From Paenibacillus physcomitrellae (lineage in GTDB: Bacteria; Bacillota; Bacilli; Paenibacillales; Paenibacillaceae), in NCBI RefSeq assembly GCF_002240225.1, contig NZ_CP022584.1:3394594-3458593 (forward strand): a stretch of DNA of 64,000 bases, in the 5' to 3' direction. Under the pieces are notes generated by a model, which ran no database searches, had not been told where the DNA came from, and saw only the letters and a program-made list of their open reading frames with translations. Every line of letters begins with the position of its first letter. Within the stretch, counting starts at the first letter, position 1. A program made the translations under genes and the position numbers. Below, piece after piece: positions 42,298 through 52,295 of the stretch.

Positions 42298-43536
42298 CTA
42301 TACCTCAGGATTTTGTTCAAAACGCTGGATGATTTCCAGCATGACTTGAACGGCTTTTTCCATATTGTCTACCGAAATGTATTCAAATTTGCCGTGGTAG
42401 TTCTCGCCGCCGGTGAACACATTCGGGGTAGGCAGTCCCATATAGGACAGCTGGGAGCCGTCGGTGCCGCCGCGGATCGGCTTGACGATCGGCTTGATGC
42501 CCAGCGACTCCATTGCCTGGTAAGCGATGTCGACGATGCCTTTTACAGGCTCGATTTTATCCTTCATGTTGTAATACTGGTCATGCAGGTCAAGCGTGAT
42601 ACGCTCGGAGCCGTATTTGGCTTTAAGCTCGTCTACAACCTTGGTCAAATAAGCTTTTTTGTTCTCGAATTCCTGGCGGTCAAAATCGCGGATGATGTAT
42701 TGGACCTTCGTCTGCTCCGTATCGCCCGTGATGCCCAGCAGGTGATAGAAGCCTTCGTAGCCTTCGGTGAACTCAGGAGCCTGTTCAGCCGGAAGCTTTT
42801 GCTGGAGCTCCATGGCGATTTTGATGGAGTTGACCATTTTATTTTTCGCCGTACCCGGGTGTACGTTGGTGCCTTTAATGGTAATTTTGGCGCCGGCAGC
42901 GTTAAAGCTTTCATATTCCAGCTCGCCGAGCGGGCCGCCATCCATTGTGTAGGCGTATTTCGCGCCAAAAGCGGCTACGTCGAATTTGTGCGGCCCGCGG
43001 CCGATTTCCTCGTCCGGAGTGAAGGCTACGCGGATTTTGCCGTGTTTGATCTCCGGGTGCTGGATCAGGTAATCCATCGCCGTCATGATTTCGGCCACGC
43101 CGGCTTTATTGTCCGCGCCGAGCAGCGTAGTGCCGTCCGTGGTAATCAGCGTGTGGCCTTTATAGCTTGGCAGCTCCGGGAAATCCTTGGCGGACAAAAC
43201 AACATTCAGCTCTTGGTTCAGGACAATATCGTTCCCGTCGTAATTCTCGATAATCTGCGGATTAACGCCTGCTCCCGTAAAATCAGTTGCCGTATCCACA
43301 TGTGCGAGGAAACCGATGACCGGGACTTCCTTGTCCGTGTTGGCCGGCAGGGTGGCCATGACGTAGCCGTTGTCGTCCATCGTCACTTCGGCCATGCCGA
43401 TCGCTTTCAGCTCGTCCACCAGCTGGCGGGCCAGCGTCAGCTGCCCGGGCGTGGAGGGGCAGGTTTCGCTTTCCTCATTGGATTGCGTGTCTACTTTCAC
43501 ATAGGAAATAAAACGTTTCACCATTTCTTCTCTCAA
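42298..43536 (-). CDS. pepT: Peptidase T (tripeptide aminopeptidase)
   Basis: 412 residues, usual PepT length, M20B metallopeptidase releasing the N-terminal residue of tripeptides in the cytoplasm. Zinc ligands and catalytic residues are in place: H79 and D81 (FLAHVDTA), D142 (LLGADNKAG), E176-E177 (TPDEEIG), D199 (YTMDGG) and H381 (NYHGKFEY). The lid/dimer domain lies at ~210-325. The start is TTG 43536 with GGAG 9 nt upstream; a later ATG (MVKRF) lacks such a site. Single gene sharing a terminator with GH87. Confidence 0.95.
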   Translation of the reverse strand: MREEMVKRFISYVKVDTQSNEESETCPSTPGQLTLARQLVDELKAIGMAEVTMDDNGYVMATLPANTDKEVPVIGFLAHVDTATDFTGAGVNPQIIENYDGNDIVLNQELNVVLSAKDFPELPSYKGHTLITTDGTTLLGADNKAGVAEIMTAMDYLIQHPEIKHGKIRVAFTPDEEIGRGPHKFDVAAFGAKYAYTMDGGPLGELEYESFNAAGAKITIKGTNVHPGTAKNKMVNSIKIAMELQQKLPAEQAPEFTEGYEGFYHLLGITGDTEQTKVQYIIRDFDRQEFENKKAYLTKVVDELKAKYGSERITLDLHDQYYNMKDKIEPVKGIVDIAYQAMESLGIKPIVKPIRGGTDGSQLSYMGLPTPNVFTGGENYHGKFEYISVDNMEKAVQVMLEIIQRFEQNPEV

Positions 43537-43737
43537 GTAAGTCAGCTCCTTCGAAACTTCGATACTCCTATTATTGCGCTTATTGAAACAATTGGCAAAA
43601 TCAAAGCAGTGGAAAGACCAGGCACATACTGGCCAAACCGTGCGGAAACCACGCGTCGAATGGTGTATAATTCAGTATCATTCCTGACGAATGTTGGGTA
43701 AAATATAGAAATGATTAAAGAGACAAGGGAGGCTGTT

Positions 43738-44844
43738 ATGGGAGAGAACGCCATTATCCGCTTCGATCAGGTGACCAAGCAGTACGATCAGGACGAGCCT
43801 GTGCTGAAGGAAGTCAGCTTCGAGATAGAACGCGGTAAATTTTATACGCTGCTTGGGCCGTCCGGCTGCGGCAAAACGACGATCCTGCGTCTGATCGCAG
43901 GTTTTATTGAACCCTCACAGGGATCGATTTATTTGAACGGTGTTAAAATCAACAAAGTTCCGCCGAACGAGCGGCAGGTCAACACGGTTTTTCAGGACTA
44001 TGCTTTGTTTCCCCATTTGAATGTTTATGAGAACGTGGCTTTCGGGCTGCGCATCAAGAAGATGAAGAACGACGTGATTTCGGAGAAGGTCAGCGAAGCG
44101 CTGCGCCTGGTGAACCTGGAGGGCTACGAGAAGCGCCAGATCACGGAAATGTCCGGCGGACAAAGACAGCGCGTCGCCATTGCCCGGGCGATCGTGAATG
44201 AGCCCGAGGTCTTGCTGTTGGACGAGCCATTGTCGGCGCTTGACCTGAAGCTTAGAACCGAGATGCAGTACGTGCTGCGCGAGCTGCAGCAGCGGCTGGG
44301 CATCACGTTTATTTTCGTTACGCATGACCAGGAGGAAGCGCTGGCGATGTCGGACGAAATTTTTGTCATGAACCAGGGCGTGATCCAGCAGAGTGGGACG
44401 CCAAACGATATTTACGATGAGCCGATCAACCGGTTTGTCGCGGATTTCGTGGGTGAATCCAATATCGTGCCTGCGGTGATGATCGAAGATAATCTGGTGG
44501 AATTCAACGGCCGGCGGTTTGAATGCGTGGATCAGGGGCTGCGCCCGAACGAGAACGTGGAGATCGTGATCCGTCCGGAGGACCTTGAAATTACTGCGCT
44601 GGAGCAGGGCAAGCTGCGCGTCAAGGTGGACACCCAGCTGTTCCGCGGAGTTCATTACGAGATCAGCTGTTACGATGAATCCGGCCAGGAATGGCTGGTG
44701 CATTCCACCAAACGGGCGGAGCCGGGCAGTATGATCGGCCTCCAGTTCGAACCGGAAGCGATCCATGTCATGAGATTCGGAGAAACCGAAGAAGAGTTCG
44801 ACAAACGCCTGGAATCCTATGAGGTATCCGGCCATGTCACGTAG
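43738..44844 (+). CDS. potA: Spermidine/putrescine ABC transporter ATPase
   Basis: 368 residues from ATG 43738, 5-6 nt after AGGGAGG; the ATG 27 nt earlier has no ribosome site. Walker [11 protein letters not shown]-loop [11 protein letters not shown], signature MSGGQRQR, Walker [12 protein letters not shown] and H-loop VTHDQEEA are complete. A C-terminal TOBE/OB domain (~285-360) is typical of PotA. It powers polyamine import through PotB/PotC with PotD. First gene of potABCD; its end overlaps potB by 11 bp. Confidence 0.95.
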   Translation: MGENAIIRFDQVTKQYDQDEPVLKEVSFEIERGKFYTLLGPSGCGKTTILRLIAGFIEPSQGSIYLNGVKINKVPPNERQVNTVFQDYALFPHLNVYENVAFGLRIKKMKNDVISEKVSEALRLVNLEGYEKRQITEMSGGQRQRVAIARAIVNEPEVLLLDEPLSALDLKLRTEMQYVLRELQQRLGITFIFVTHDQEEALAMSDEIFVMNQGVIQQSGTPNDIYDEPINRFVADFVGESNIVPAVMIEDNLVEFNGRRFECVDQGLRPNENVEIVIRPEDLEITALEQGKLRVKVDTQLFRGVHYEISCYDESGQEWLVHSTKRAEPGSMIGLQFEPEAIHVMRFGETEEEFDKRLESYEVSGHVT

Positions 44845-45637
44845 CTCCCGCGGATTGTACCTCATCCCTTATTATTTGTGGATGGTGCTGTTTGTCGCCC
44901 TGCCCGTGGTTCTGGTCGCGTATTATTCGCTGTTTGACATTGAAGGGCATTTCACCTTGTCCAACTATGCGAGCTTTTTTACGCCCGTTTATTTGCGGAT
45001 GACGCTAAGCTCGTTCTGGTATGCGCTGCTGATTACGTTTTTCTCGCTGCTGGTCGCATATCCGGCCGCTTATGCGCTTACGCGGACCAAACATAAGCAG
45101 CTGTGGCTGCTGCTGATCATTTTGCCGACCTGGATCAACCTGCTGCTGAAGGCTTATGCCTTCATCGGCATCTTTGGCACTTACGGGCCGGTGAATTCGC
45201 TGTTTAAAGCCATAGGTCTCGGCGAACATCAAATTTTGTTTAATGATTTTAGTTTTGTGTTTGTGTCCGTTTATATTTTTATTCCGTTTATGATCATGCC
45301 GATTTTTAACGCCCTGGAGGACATTAACCCGACGCTGATCGCGGCTTCCCGCGATCTGGGGGCGTCGAGCTTTGTCACGCTGCGGCGGGTGATTTTTCCG
45401 CTGACGTTGTCCGGCGTCCGTTCCGGCTGTATGGCCGTCTTTATTCCGGCTTTGTCCCTCTTTATGCTGACCCGGCTTATTGCAGGCAACAAGGTGATCA
45501 CGCTGGGCACGGCTATTGAACAGCATTTCCTTGTGACGCAGGATTGGGGCATGGGCTCGACGGTAGCCGTCTTCCTGATTCTGATTATGGCGGTGCTAAT
45601 GCCGGTGCTTGGCGGCGGAAGAGAGGTGCGGAAATGA
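44834..45637 (+). CDS. potB: Spermidine/putrescine ABC transporter permease PotB
   Basis: 267 residues from ATG 44834, with GAGG 9 nt upstream; the in-frame ATG at 44819 is less likely. Six membrane helices, and the EAA coupling loop appears as [28 protein letters not shown]. The N-terminal helix ([21 protein letters not shown]) is typical. It forms the channel with PotC. The start lies inside the potA 3' end and the stop overlaps the potC start (ATGA), so the operon is tightly coupled. Confidence 0.93.
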   Translation: MSRSSRGLYLIPYYLWMVLFVALPVVLVAYYSLFDIEGHFTLSNYASFFTPVYLRMTLSSFWYALLITFFSLLVAYPAAYALTRTKHKQLWLLLIILPTWINLLLKAYAFIGIFGTYGPVNSLFKAIGLGEHQILFNDFSFVFVSVYIFIPFMIMPIFNALEDINPTLIAASRDLGASSFVTLRRVIFPLTLSGVRSGCMAVFIPALSLFMLTRLIAGNKVITLGTAIEQHFLVTQDWGMGSTVAVFLILIMAVLMPVLGGGREVRK

Positions 45638-46455
45638 CTGAGAAAAACAAGCTCGGCAAGGTTTATCTGTTTATCGTGTTTGTGGTGCTGTATGCGCCGA
45701 TCTTCTATCTGATGTATTACTCCTTCAACAGCGGCGGCAATATGCACGGCTTTGAAGGGTTTACGCTCGAATGGTACAGCGAGGTCTTTCATGACACCCG
45801 CCTTATCATCATCGTGATCAATACGCTGGTCATTGCGCTGCTGTCCTCTGCGATCGCTACGATCATCGGGATTGTGGGTGCTTTGGCCATTGACCGGATT
45901 CGCCGGAAACGGGTGAAAAATACAATCCTGTCGCTCAACAACGTGCTGATCGTCAGTCCTGACGTCATCATTGGCGCCTCGTTCCTGATTCTGTTTACGA
46001 TCGCCGGGATCAAGCTGGGCTTTACCTCGGTGCTGCTGTCGCATATCGCGTTCAGCGTGCCGATTGCCGTGCTGATGATCCTGCCGCGTCTGCAGGAGAT
46101 GAGCCCGACGCTGGTGGATGCTGCGCGCGACCTCGGCGCAAGCAGCCGGGACGTGCTGATGAAGGTCATTTTGCCGTTTATCAGCCCGGCGATTTTGTCC
46201 GGATTTTTTATGGCGCTTACGTATTCCCTGGACGATTTTGCGGTGACGTTCTTCGTGACCGGCAGCGGGTACTCGACCCTCTCTGTGGAAATTTATTCGC
46301 GGGCCCGGGCGGGCGTGTCTTTGTCGATCAACGCGCTCTCCACACTGATCTTCCTGCTGACCGTAATCCTTGTTGTCGGCTACTATTGGGTGTCCAGGAG
46401 CAGCATGCGCAACCGCAGCAAAGAACCTGCCGCTGAATTGGGGGTGCCTGAATGA
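45634..46455 (+). CDS. potC: Spermidine/putrescine ABC transporter permease PotC
   Basis: 273 residues from ATG 45634 after GAGGTGCGGAA, overlapping the potB stop by 4 bp. Six membrane helices; EAA loop reads QEMSPTLVDAARDLGASSRDVLMKVILPFI. The segment FMALTYSLDDFAVTFFVTGSGYSTL is the usual PotC signature. Partner of PotB in polyamine uptake. Its own stop overlaps the potD start (ATGA). Confidence 0.93.
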   Translation: MTEKNKLGKVYLFIVFVVLYAPIFYLMYYSFNSGGNMHGFEGFTLEWYSEVFHDTRLIIIVINTLVIALLSSAIATIIGIVGALAIDRIRRKRVKNTILSLNNVLIVSPDVIIGASFLILFTIAGIKLGFTSVLLSHIAFSVPIAVLMILPRLQEMSPTLVDAARDLGASSRDVLMKVILPFISPAILSGFFMALTYSLDDFAVTFFVTGSGYSTLSVEIYSRARAGVSLSINALSTLIFLLTVILVVGYYWVSRSSMRNRSKEPAAELGVPE

Positions 46456-47525
46456 AACAGCTGACCCGTATTTTTGCAGTCGTGTTAATCGTGGCATTCG
46501 GCTTGATGGCGCTTGCCGCCAAGCTCAACTCCAGTCAAGGGTACTCCGGCTCCAACACGCTTACGATTTATAACTGGGGTGATTACATCGACCCTGACCT
46601 GATTACGAGGTTTGAACAAGAAACCGGAATCACCGTTATCTATCAAACGTTCGACTCCAACGAGGCCATGCTGACCAAAATCGAGCAGGGCGGAACGACA
46701 TTTGATATCGCGGTGCCGTCCGATTATGCCATCGACAAAATGAAGGAGGAAAACCTCCTTCTCCCGATCGACCACAATAAAATCCCGAATTTGTCCAAAA
46801 TCGATCCGCGATTCTTGAACCTCGATTTTGATCCGGACAATCAATATTCGGTGCCTTATTTCTGGGGCACGGTCGGTATTGTCTACAACCCGGAGCTGAC
46901 CAAGGGCATCGAGTTCACCAGCTGGAACGATCTTTGGAATCCGGAGCTCAAGAACAACGTGCTGCTGACCGACGGGGCGCGTGAAATCATGGGCATGTCC
47001 CTGAACAGCCTGGGTTATTCTCTGAACGATACGAACGAGGACCATCTCCAGGAAGCGCTGCGCAAGCTGGAAAAGCTTTCGCCGAACGTCAAAGCGATCG
47101 TCGGCGACGAGATCAAAATGCTGCTCGCGAACGGCGAAGCCGGGGCGGGCGTCGTCTTCTCCGGCGATGCTGCGGAAATCATGGACGAGAACGACACGCT
47201 GGATTACGTGGTTCCGGAGGAAGGCTCCAACCTTTGGTTCGACAATATGGTCATTCCGAAGACAGCCAAAAATCTTGATGGCGCGCACAAGTTCATCAAC
47301 TTCATGCTGGAGCCGGACGTAGCGGCGCAGAACGCCGAATACGTGGGCTACGCAACGCCGAACCAGGACGCGCTGAAGCTTCTCCCCGAGGACATTTCCG
47401 GGGACATCCGGTTCTATCCTCCTTCCGAGGTGACAAGCCACTTGGAGGTTTACAAGAACCTGGGCAAACGCATGCTTGGCCATTATAACGAGCTGTTCCT
47501 GGAGTTTAAAATGCATAAAGGATAA
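46452..47525 (+). CDS. potD: Polyamine-binding protein PotD, apparently without a lipobox
   Basis: 357 residues. The mature part is a classic PotD (NTLTIYNWGDYIDPDLITRFEQETGI, FDIAVPSDYAIDKM, GAHKFINFMLEPDVAAQNAEYVGYATPN). The N-terminus has one hydrophobic stretch (IFAVVLIVAFGLMALAAKLNSS) but no cysteine, so it cannot be lipid-anchored in the usual way. It may stay as a signal anchor, or be cleaved and held by the transporter. Last gene of potABCD; the AT-rich hairpin at 47532-47584 follows. Confidence 0.92.
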   Translation: MKQLTRIFAVVLIVAFGLMALAAKLNSSQGYSGSNTLTIYNWGDYIDPDLITRFEQETGITVIYQTFDSNEAMLTKIEQGGTTFDIAVPSDYAIDKMKEENLLLPIDHNKIPNLSKIDPRFLNLDFDPDNQYSVPYFWGTVGIVYNPELTKGIEFTSWNDLWNPELKNNVLLTDGAREIMGMSLNSLGYSLNDTNEDHLQEALRKLEKLSPNVKAIVGDEIKMLLANGEAGAGVVFSGDAAEIMDENDTLDYVVPEEGSNLWFDNMVIPKTAKNLDGAHKFINFMLEPDVAAQNAEYVGYATPNQDALKLLPEDISGDIRFYPPSEVTSHLEVYKNLGKRMLGHYNELFLEFKMHKG

Positions 47526-47531
47526 AGGGGT

Positions 47532-47584
47532 ATAAATGGAATTTAAAATTTCTTTCAAAGTGCATCGTTTTATATTCCATTTAT
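47532..47584. repeat. AT-rich inverted repeat between potD and mprF
   Basis: ATAAATGGAATTTAAAA (47532-47548) pairs with TTTTATATTCCATTTAT (47568-47584) with one mismatch over 17 bp. No T-run follows, and the mprF ribosome site starts just after the stem. It may be a weak terminator, an attenuator or a cruciform. Confidence 0.6.
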
Positions 47585-47606
47585 ATTCCCAGAAAGGAAG
47601 GATAGG

Positions 47607-50255
47607 GTGAAAGACAAGCTGGCCCGTCTCCGCATCGTCCGGTTCCTGATGGCTGCCTTTCAGACCAAAACCGTCCGGATCTTGATCCCTGTCTTGATCT
47701 TTGGTTTAGTGGTCTGGGCCGGGCAGCATGAATTAAAGAAAGTCCGTCTTGGCGTCATGGTGGCCGAGCTGAGACGAATATCGCCCGGAGCGCTGGCTGA
47801 AATTTTTATCCTCGCGCTTGTTTCCGTGGCGGTGATGTCGTGTTACGACTTTGTGATCCGGCGTCAGTTCCGCTTTCAGGTAAGCGCCGGAAGAACTTTC
47901 CGGTATTCCTGGATCTCGAACACCTTCAACAACCTGCTTGGTTTCGCCGGCTTGACCGGGGCGGGTGTCAGGACGCTGCTGTATAAGAAGAGCGGCGTGC
48001 CGATGGCGTCGATCACGGCCGGAGTGGTATTTTTATCACCGGTTGTGCTAAACGGACTTTCCGTCATGGCTTGGCTCGAAATCTTCGGCCTATTTGAAGC
48101 CAAAGCGCTGCTGCACGAGCATAAATGGATCAACCTGGCCGTATGGGTCATCGCGCTTTACCTGCCCTTGTTTGTTGCTCTGCAGCGGACGAAGCTGTTT
48201 GCGAAGTGGTTCCATAAACAGGGCAAGGATTTGTTTCCCTGGCGGACAATTCTGGAAGCCATCGGGGCTTCTTTTGTGGAATGGCTGTTTGCCGGGTTGA
48301 CGTTCTCCCTGATCGCACATTATGTGCTGGGGGGCGTTACGTGGCGGGAAATGCTTGGTTTGTACACGGTCGCCGCGGTCGGGGGCATTTTGAGCATGGC
48401 GCCGGGAGGCGTCGGGGCTTTCGACCTGACCGTGCTGCTTGGCACGAAACTGATGGGTTTTCCGGCTGAAAGGGCCTTGACGGTCATCGTGCTGTTCCGA
48501 TTTTTCTATTACATCATCCCTTGGTGCATCGGTCTGATTCTTTCGATCTTCGAGCTGGGCTTTCGGGGACGGAAATCCAGTCCCGAGGAGGAGGAACGGC
48601 AGCTGCTTGAGGTTCCGCTTACCTATTGGCAGAAGCTGTGGGGCTGGCCGGGACAGTTTCGGTTTCTGAGCGATCTGGGCGTATGGGCGCTTGGCAAACT
48701 GGTGCTGCTCAGCGGCCTGATCCTGCTGTTGTCCGCAGCGACGCCGGGGCTGCTGTACCGTATTCGGATGTCGCAGGAAATCTTGTCTATGCCGGTTATG
48801 CACCTGTCGCACCAGCTTTCCGTTATTGTCGGTTTTGTACTGGTGGTGCTTTCCCGCGGCATTTCGCTCCGGGTGCGGCAGGCTTACGTCTGGACCAGCA
48901 TCATGCTGCTGGCCGGCGCGGTGTTTACGTTTACGAAAGCTTTTGATTACGAGGAAGCCGTCTTTCTGCTGCTGGTTGCGCTGATGCTCTGGATCTCCCG
49001 GGGACGTTTCTACCGCAGCGGAGCGCCAATCATCCGCCGGTCCGTGGTGTTATGGCTGGTGATCTCCGTGGTCATTGCCTTTATTTATTACTGGCTTGGC
49101 AGCCATATTCATTACAGCTTCTTTAAGCATCTGCATTTGAAGGAGCCGTTGATCGGCCGGATGCCGTCCCGGGCTTATGCGGTGAATACGCTGATCGGAC
49201 TCGTCGGCGCCTGGATTTTGCTGATCCTCATGTTCTCGCTGCGTCCAAACAGCCTACGGGTTAAGGGGGCGACTTCGGAGGATTTGGACCGGCTTCGTGA
49301 ATTTCTGTTGGACAACAAGGGGAATGCCTTGACCCACATGCTGTTTCTGGGCGATAAAAGCTTTTATTGGGCGCAAGATGGCCGGGTACTGCTTCCTTAT
49401 TCCAAAGTGCGGGATAAACTGGTGGTGCTGGGTGATCCGCTTGGAAAATTAGAGCTGGTATCCGCCGCCATTGCGGAATTCCAGCATTATGCCGATCTTT
49501 ACGGCTTGTCGGCCGTATTTTACCAGGTTACGCCGGCCTATCTGCCCCTTTACCATGACAATGGCTGCCGGTTCTTCAAGCTGGGGGAAGAAGCGCTGAT
49601 TCATGTAGATGATTTCTCGCTAGCCGGCCGGAGGAACGCAGATTTGCGCAGCGTCCGAAATCGCTTTGAACGGGAAGGCTATACTTTTGAGGTTGCAAAT
49701 CCTCCGTATGGGGACAAACTCCTGGAGGAGCTGAAAGGGATCTCCGATGCCTGGTTGAAAGGCCGCCAGGAGAAAGGTTTCTCGCTGGGCTGGTTTGAAC
49801 CGGCTTACCTCCAGGAAGCGCCGCTGGCGCTGCTGAAGAATCCGGAAGGCTCTGTCATTGCCTTCGCTTCGATTGCCCCTTCCTATGATGGGAGAGAGAC
49901 GGTATCGATTGACCTGATGCGGCACAGCCCAGGCGTACCGAACGGCACGATGGACAACCTGTTCGTACGGCTGCTGGAATGGTCTAAGGAGAATGACTAC
50001 AAGGTATTTAATCTGGGAAATGCACCCCTGTCCAGCGTAGGACAGAAGGATAGGGCACTGCGCGAGGAGCGGCTGGCCCGTCTTGTGTTCCAGCACGGTG
50101 GCCACTGGTATGGCTTTAAGGGCCTTCGGAAATACAAGGAGAAGTTTAATCCACAATGGGAACCGCGGTATCTCGCTTACCCTGCGTCCGCATATTTGTC
50201 GGTGCTGACGCTCGATTTGGTGCGGCTTGTTTCACGTAAAGTAAAACGGATATAA
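47607..50255 (+). CDS. mprF: Phosphatidylglycerol lysyltransferase/flippase MprF
   Basis: 882 residues. The N-terminal flippase has about fourteen membrane helices (to ~545). The C-terminal cytosolic LPG synthase domain (~555-870) uses aminoacyl-tRNA to modify phosphatidylglycerol and shows the tandem GNAT fold (VLLPYSKVRDKLVVLGDPLG, AVFYQVTPAYLPLYHDNGCRFFKLGEEALI, ETVSIDLMRHSPGVPNGTMD, FNPQWEPRYLAYP). It reduces surface charge and protects against cationic peptides such as polymyxin-like antibiotics. The start is GTG 47607 after GGAAGGA. It stands 80 bp after potD. Confidence 0.94.
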   Translation: MKDKLARLRIVRFLMAAFQTKTVRILIPVLIFGLVVWAGQHELKKVRLGVMVAELRRISPGALAEIFILALVSVAVMSCYDFVIRRQFRFQVSAGRTFRYSWISNTFNNLLGFAGLTGAGVRTLLYKKSGVPMASITAGVVFLSPVVLNGLSVMAWLEIFGLFEAKALLHEHKWINLAVWVIALYLPLFVALQRTKLFAKWFHKQGKDLFPWRTILEAIGASFVEWLFAGLTFSLIAHYVLGGVTWREMLGLYTVAAVGGILSMAPGGVGAFDLTVLLGTKLMGFPAERALTVIVLFRFFYYIIPWCIGLILSIFELGFRGRKSSPEEEERQLLEVPLTYWQKLWGWPGQFRFLSDLGVWALGKLVLLSGLILLLSAATPGLLYRIRMSQEILSMPVMHLSHQLSVIVGFVLVVLSRGISLRVRQAYVWTSIMLLAGAVFTFTKAFDYEEAVFLLLVALMLWISRGRFYRSGAPIIRRSVVLWLVISVVIAFIYYWLGSHIHYSFFKHLHLKEPLIGRMPSRAYAVNTLIGLVGAWILLILMFSLRPNSLRVKGATSEDLDRLREFLLDNKGNALTHMLFLGDKSFYWAQDGRVLLPYSKVRDKLVVLGDPLGKLELVSAAIAEFQHYADLYGLSAVFYQVTPAYLPLYHDNGCRFFKLGEEALIHVDDFSLAGRRNADLRSVRNRFEREGYTFEVANPPYGDKLLEELKGISDAWLKGRQEKGFSLGWFEPAYLQEAPLALLKNPEGSVIAFASIAPSYDGRETVSIDLMRHSPGVPNGTMDNLFVRLLEWSKENDYKVFNLGNAPLSSVGQKDRALREERLARLVFQHGGHWYGFKGLRKYKEKFNPQWEPRYLAYPASAYLSVLTLDLVRLVSRKVKRI

Positions 50256-50319
50256 TTTATTAGGAATTTGGGTTGCCTGACGGATTCAGGCAGAACCTCG
50301 ACTAAGGAGAGAATGGATT

Positions 50320-50946
50320 TTGCAAGAAAAAGCGGGATATAAAACAATTGCACTTGATATTGCTGGAAGAATTGTCAGAGGGGAATTCCCTTTGAATAGC
50401 AAGATTTCAGGCCGCTCCTTACTAGCCAGCCACTATCATGTATCTCCTGAAACTATCCGTAAGGCCGTCGCTTTGCTTAAAGATGAGAACATCGTGTCCG
50501 TCTCCCAGGGCAAGGAGATCATTGTCCTTTCGGACCAGAAAGCTCTTGAATACACGATTCGCAATAACCAATTAAAGACTGCCCATTCGTTAAAGAGGGA
50601 TCTGCAGCAGCTGCTTGAAGAGAAGCAACAAATGGACCGGAAGTTTGAGGAGCTAGTGCACCAAATTATGGAGGCGTCAGACAGGCTCCAGAATTTGAAG
50701 CCTTACCAACCCGTTGAAATCAAAATTCAAGAGCATTCTCATGTCGTAGGGAAGACGATTGGCAACCTGCAATTTTGGCAAAACACAGGGGCAACCATCA
50801 TTGCCTTGCGCAGAGGCACCGAAATTACGATATCCCCAGGACCGCATGTGGTGCTCAGAGAAAATGACATCATCATAGCCGTCGGGGATGACAAAATGAA
50901 CGAGAGAACGGAACTTTTTATCAATAAAAAAGAGCCAAACCACTAA
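50320..50946 (+). CDS. busR: BusR-like GntR regulator with c-di-AMP-binding RCK_C domain
   Basis: 208 residues. The N-terminal GntR winged helix (~1-70: IALDIAGRIVRGEFPLNSKISGRSLLASHYHVSPETIRKAVALL) is followed by a coiled coil (~85-125). A C-terminal TrkA_C/RCK_C domain (~130-205: VEIKIQEHSHVVGKTIGNLQF ... ENDIIIAVGDDK) completes it. This is the architecture of BusR, a c-di-AMP-responsive repressor of betaine uptake in lactococci and streptococci. It directly precedes a betaine/choline-type transporter, supporting that role. Start is TTG 50320 after AAGGAGAG. Confidence 0.85.
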   Translation: MQEKAGYKTIALDIAGRIVRGEFPLNSKISGRSLLASHYHVSPETIRKAVALLKDENIVSVSQGKEIIVLSDQKALEYTIRNNQLKTAHSLKRDLQQLLEEKQQMDRKFEELVHQIMEASDRLQNLKPYQPVEIKIQEHSHVVGKTIGNLQFWQNTGATIIALRRGTEITISPGPHVVLRENDIIIAVGDDKMNERTELFINKKEPNH

Positions 50947-50990
50947 AGCACGAGTAAAGCGCGAGTAAAGCGCGAGTAAAGCGCGAAGAA
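50947..50990. repeat. Four 11-bp tandem repeats after the busR stop
   Basis: AGCACGAGTAA, AGCGCGAGTAA, AGCGCGAGTAA and AGCGCGAAGAA follow the TAA stop without a gap. With an 11-bp period, the TAA falls in a different frame in each unit. Confidence 0.8.
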
Positions 50991-51016
50991 CCAGATCCAA
51001 AGGGATCTGGTTATTT
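50989..51016 (+). terminator. Terminator of busR
   Basis: AACCAGATCC (50989-50998) pairs with GGATCTGGTT (51003-51012), followed by ATTTT. Confidence 0.75.
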
Positions 51017-51028
51017 TATGTGCAAACA

Positions 51029-51057
51029 TTACCACTTATTTACATACAATTTATACT
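51029..51057 (+). promoter_or_regulatory. Predicted promoter of the opuC-type operon
   Basis: TTACCA (51029-51034) and TATACT (51052-51057) are separated by 17 bp, about 100 bp before the opuCA start. Confidence 0.55.
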
Positions 51058-51085
51058 ATCAAATAAGGTTGTCAGTTAGAAGGGG

Positions 51086-51104
51086 GTCTGTTATATTAAT
51101 AGAC
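51086..51104. promoter_or_regulatory. Inverted repeat downstream of the opuC-type promoter
   Basis: GTCTGTTA and TAATAGAC form an 8-bp imperfect inverted repeat with one mismatch, around TAT, just after the expected transcription start. By position it is a candidate BusR operator. Confidence 0.45.
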
Positions 51105-51158
51105 ATACACTTAGGAAAGACCACCAACTCTGAATGCGAGTGTAGAAGGGAGAGTGCC

Positions 51159-52295
51159 ATGCTTAAATTTGAACATGTTACAAAACGGTATCCAAACGGA
51201 CATATTGCGGTTAAAGACTTGAATTTTGAAATCGCTGCGGGTGAAATTCTGGTTCTGATCGGCCCAAGCGGCTGTGGCAAAACAACAACGATGAAAATGA
51301 TTAATCGCTTGATTGAGCATACATCCGGGAACATCTTCATTCACGATAAAGATGTCAATCTTCAGAACCCGGATAAGCTCCGCAGAGATGTCGGGTATGT
51401 CATTCAACAAGTAGGACTGTTTCCTCATTACACCATCGAAGAGAATATTGGACTGATTCCTCAGCTGAAAGGCTGGGATAAGAAGCGGAAGCATCAGAAA
51501 GTTCAAGAAATGCTTCGCCTCGTAGGACTTGCCCCCGAAATTTATGCCTCAAGATACCCCAAACAGTTGTCCGGCGGTCAGCAGCAGCGTGTAGGCGTTG
51601 CAAGAGCGTTAGCCGGTGAACCTGACATTATTTTAATGGATGAACCCTTCGGAGCCCTTGATCCGATCACTCGGGAACAACTGCAGGATGAGCTGCTTAG
51701 ACTTCAGAAAGAAGTCAAGAAAACCATTGTTTTCGTTACCCATGATATGGATGAAGCCCTGAAGCTTGGCGATAAGATTGCTATTATGAAAGACGGGGAG
51801 CTGGTGCAATTAGATGCTCCTGAGCAAATTTTAAGTCAGCCAGCCAATGCGTTTGTTGAAGATTTTATTGGGAAGAATAGAATTTTCCAAAACCCCGAAT
51901 TTATCCCTGTGCATTCCGTCATGCGTGATAATCCTTCCTTTACCTTGCCGGACCGAAATCTGGGCAAAGCGCTTACCTACATGAGGCAGAGAAAGATCGA
52001 TACTCTTCTTGTCTGCGATTCCAGCAATAAACTGATTGGCATTGCTTCGGCTTACGATGTAGTAGCTGGGCTGGATCACCATGAAACTATCAGCGAAGTT
52101 ACACATCCGCCGGCGATCGTCTTGGAAGAAACAGCAACCGCCAAAGAAGCGCTGCTGTTAATCGGCGAAGCCCCTTACGGCATCATTCCCGTTGTCGATC
52201 ATGAAGGCATCATCAAGGGAGTTGTTACCCGGAGCAGCCTGCTTACCGCCTTCACTGCACAATGGTCTGACGGGCAGAAGGAGGTTGGGGCATGA
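51159..52295 (+). CDS. opuCA: Glycine betaine/choline-type ABC transporter ATPase
   Basis: 378 residues from ATG 51159, after GGGAG. Walker [11 protein letters not shown]-loop VIQQVGLFPHY, signature LSGGQQQR, Walker B ILMDEPFGALD and H-loop VTHDMDEA are complete. Two CBS motifs (~245-365) form the C-terminal regulatory module, which in OpuC-type ATPases senses ionic strength or binds c-di-AMP. First gene of a three-gene operon for osmoprotectant uptake, directly downstream of the BusR-like gene. Its stop overlaps the permease start. Confidence 0.92.
   Translation: MLKFEHVTKRYPNGHIAVKDLNFEIAAGEILVLIGPSGCGKTTTMKMINRLIEHTSGNIFIHDKDVNLQNPDKLRRDVGYVIQQVGLFPHYTIEENIGLIPQLKGWDKKRKHQKVQEMLRLVGLAPEIYASRYPKQLSGGQQQRVGVARALAGEPDIILMDEPFGALDPITREQLQDELLRLQKEVKKTIVFVTHDMDEALKLGDKIAIMKDGELVQLDAPEQILSQPANAFVEDFIGKNRIFQNPEFIPVHSVMRDNPSFTLPDRNLGKALTYMRQRKIDTLLVCDSSNKLIGIASAYDVVAGLDHHETISEVTHPPAIVLEETATAKEALLLIGEAPYGIIPVVDHEGIIKGVVTRSSLLTAFTAQWSDGQKEVGA

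Noticed and set aside
43915-47558. Long minus-strand frames across potABCD (e.g. 45271-46497, 46485-47558)
   Set aside because: All are antisense shadows of well-supported transporter genes.
50228-50243. Second parS-like half site (TGTTTCACGT) at the end of mprF
   Set aside because: Only one half matches (13 of 16 overall) and it lies in coding sequence; not a palindrome.
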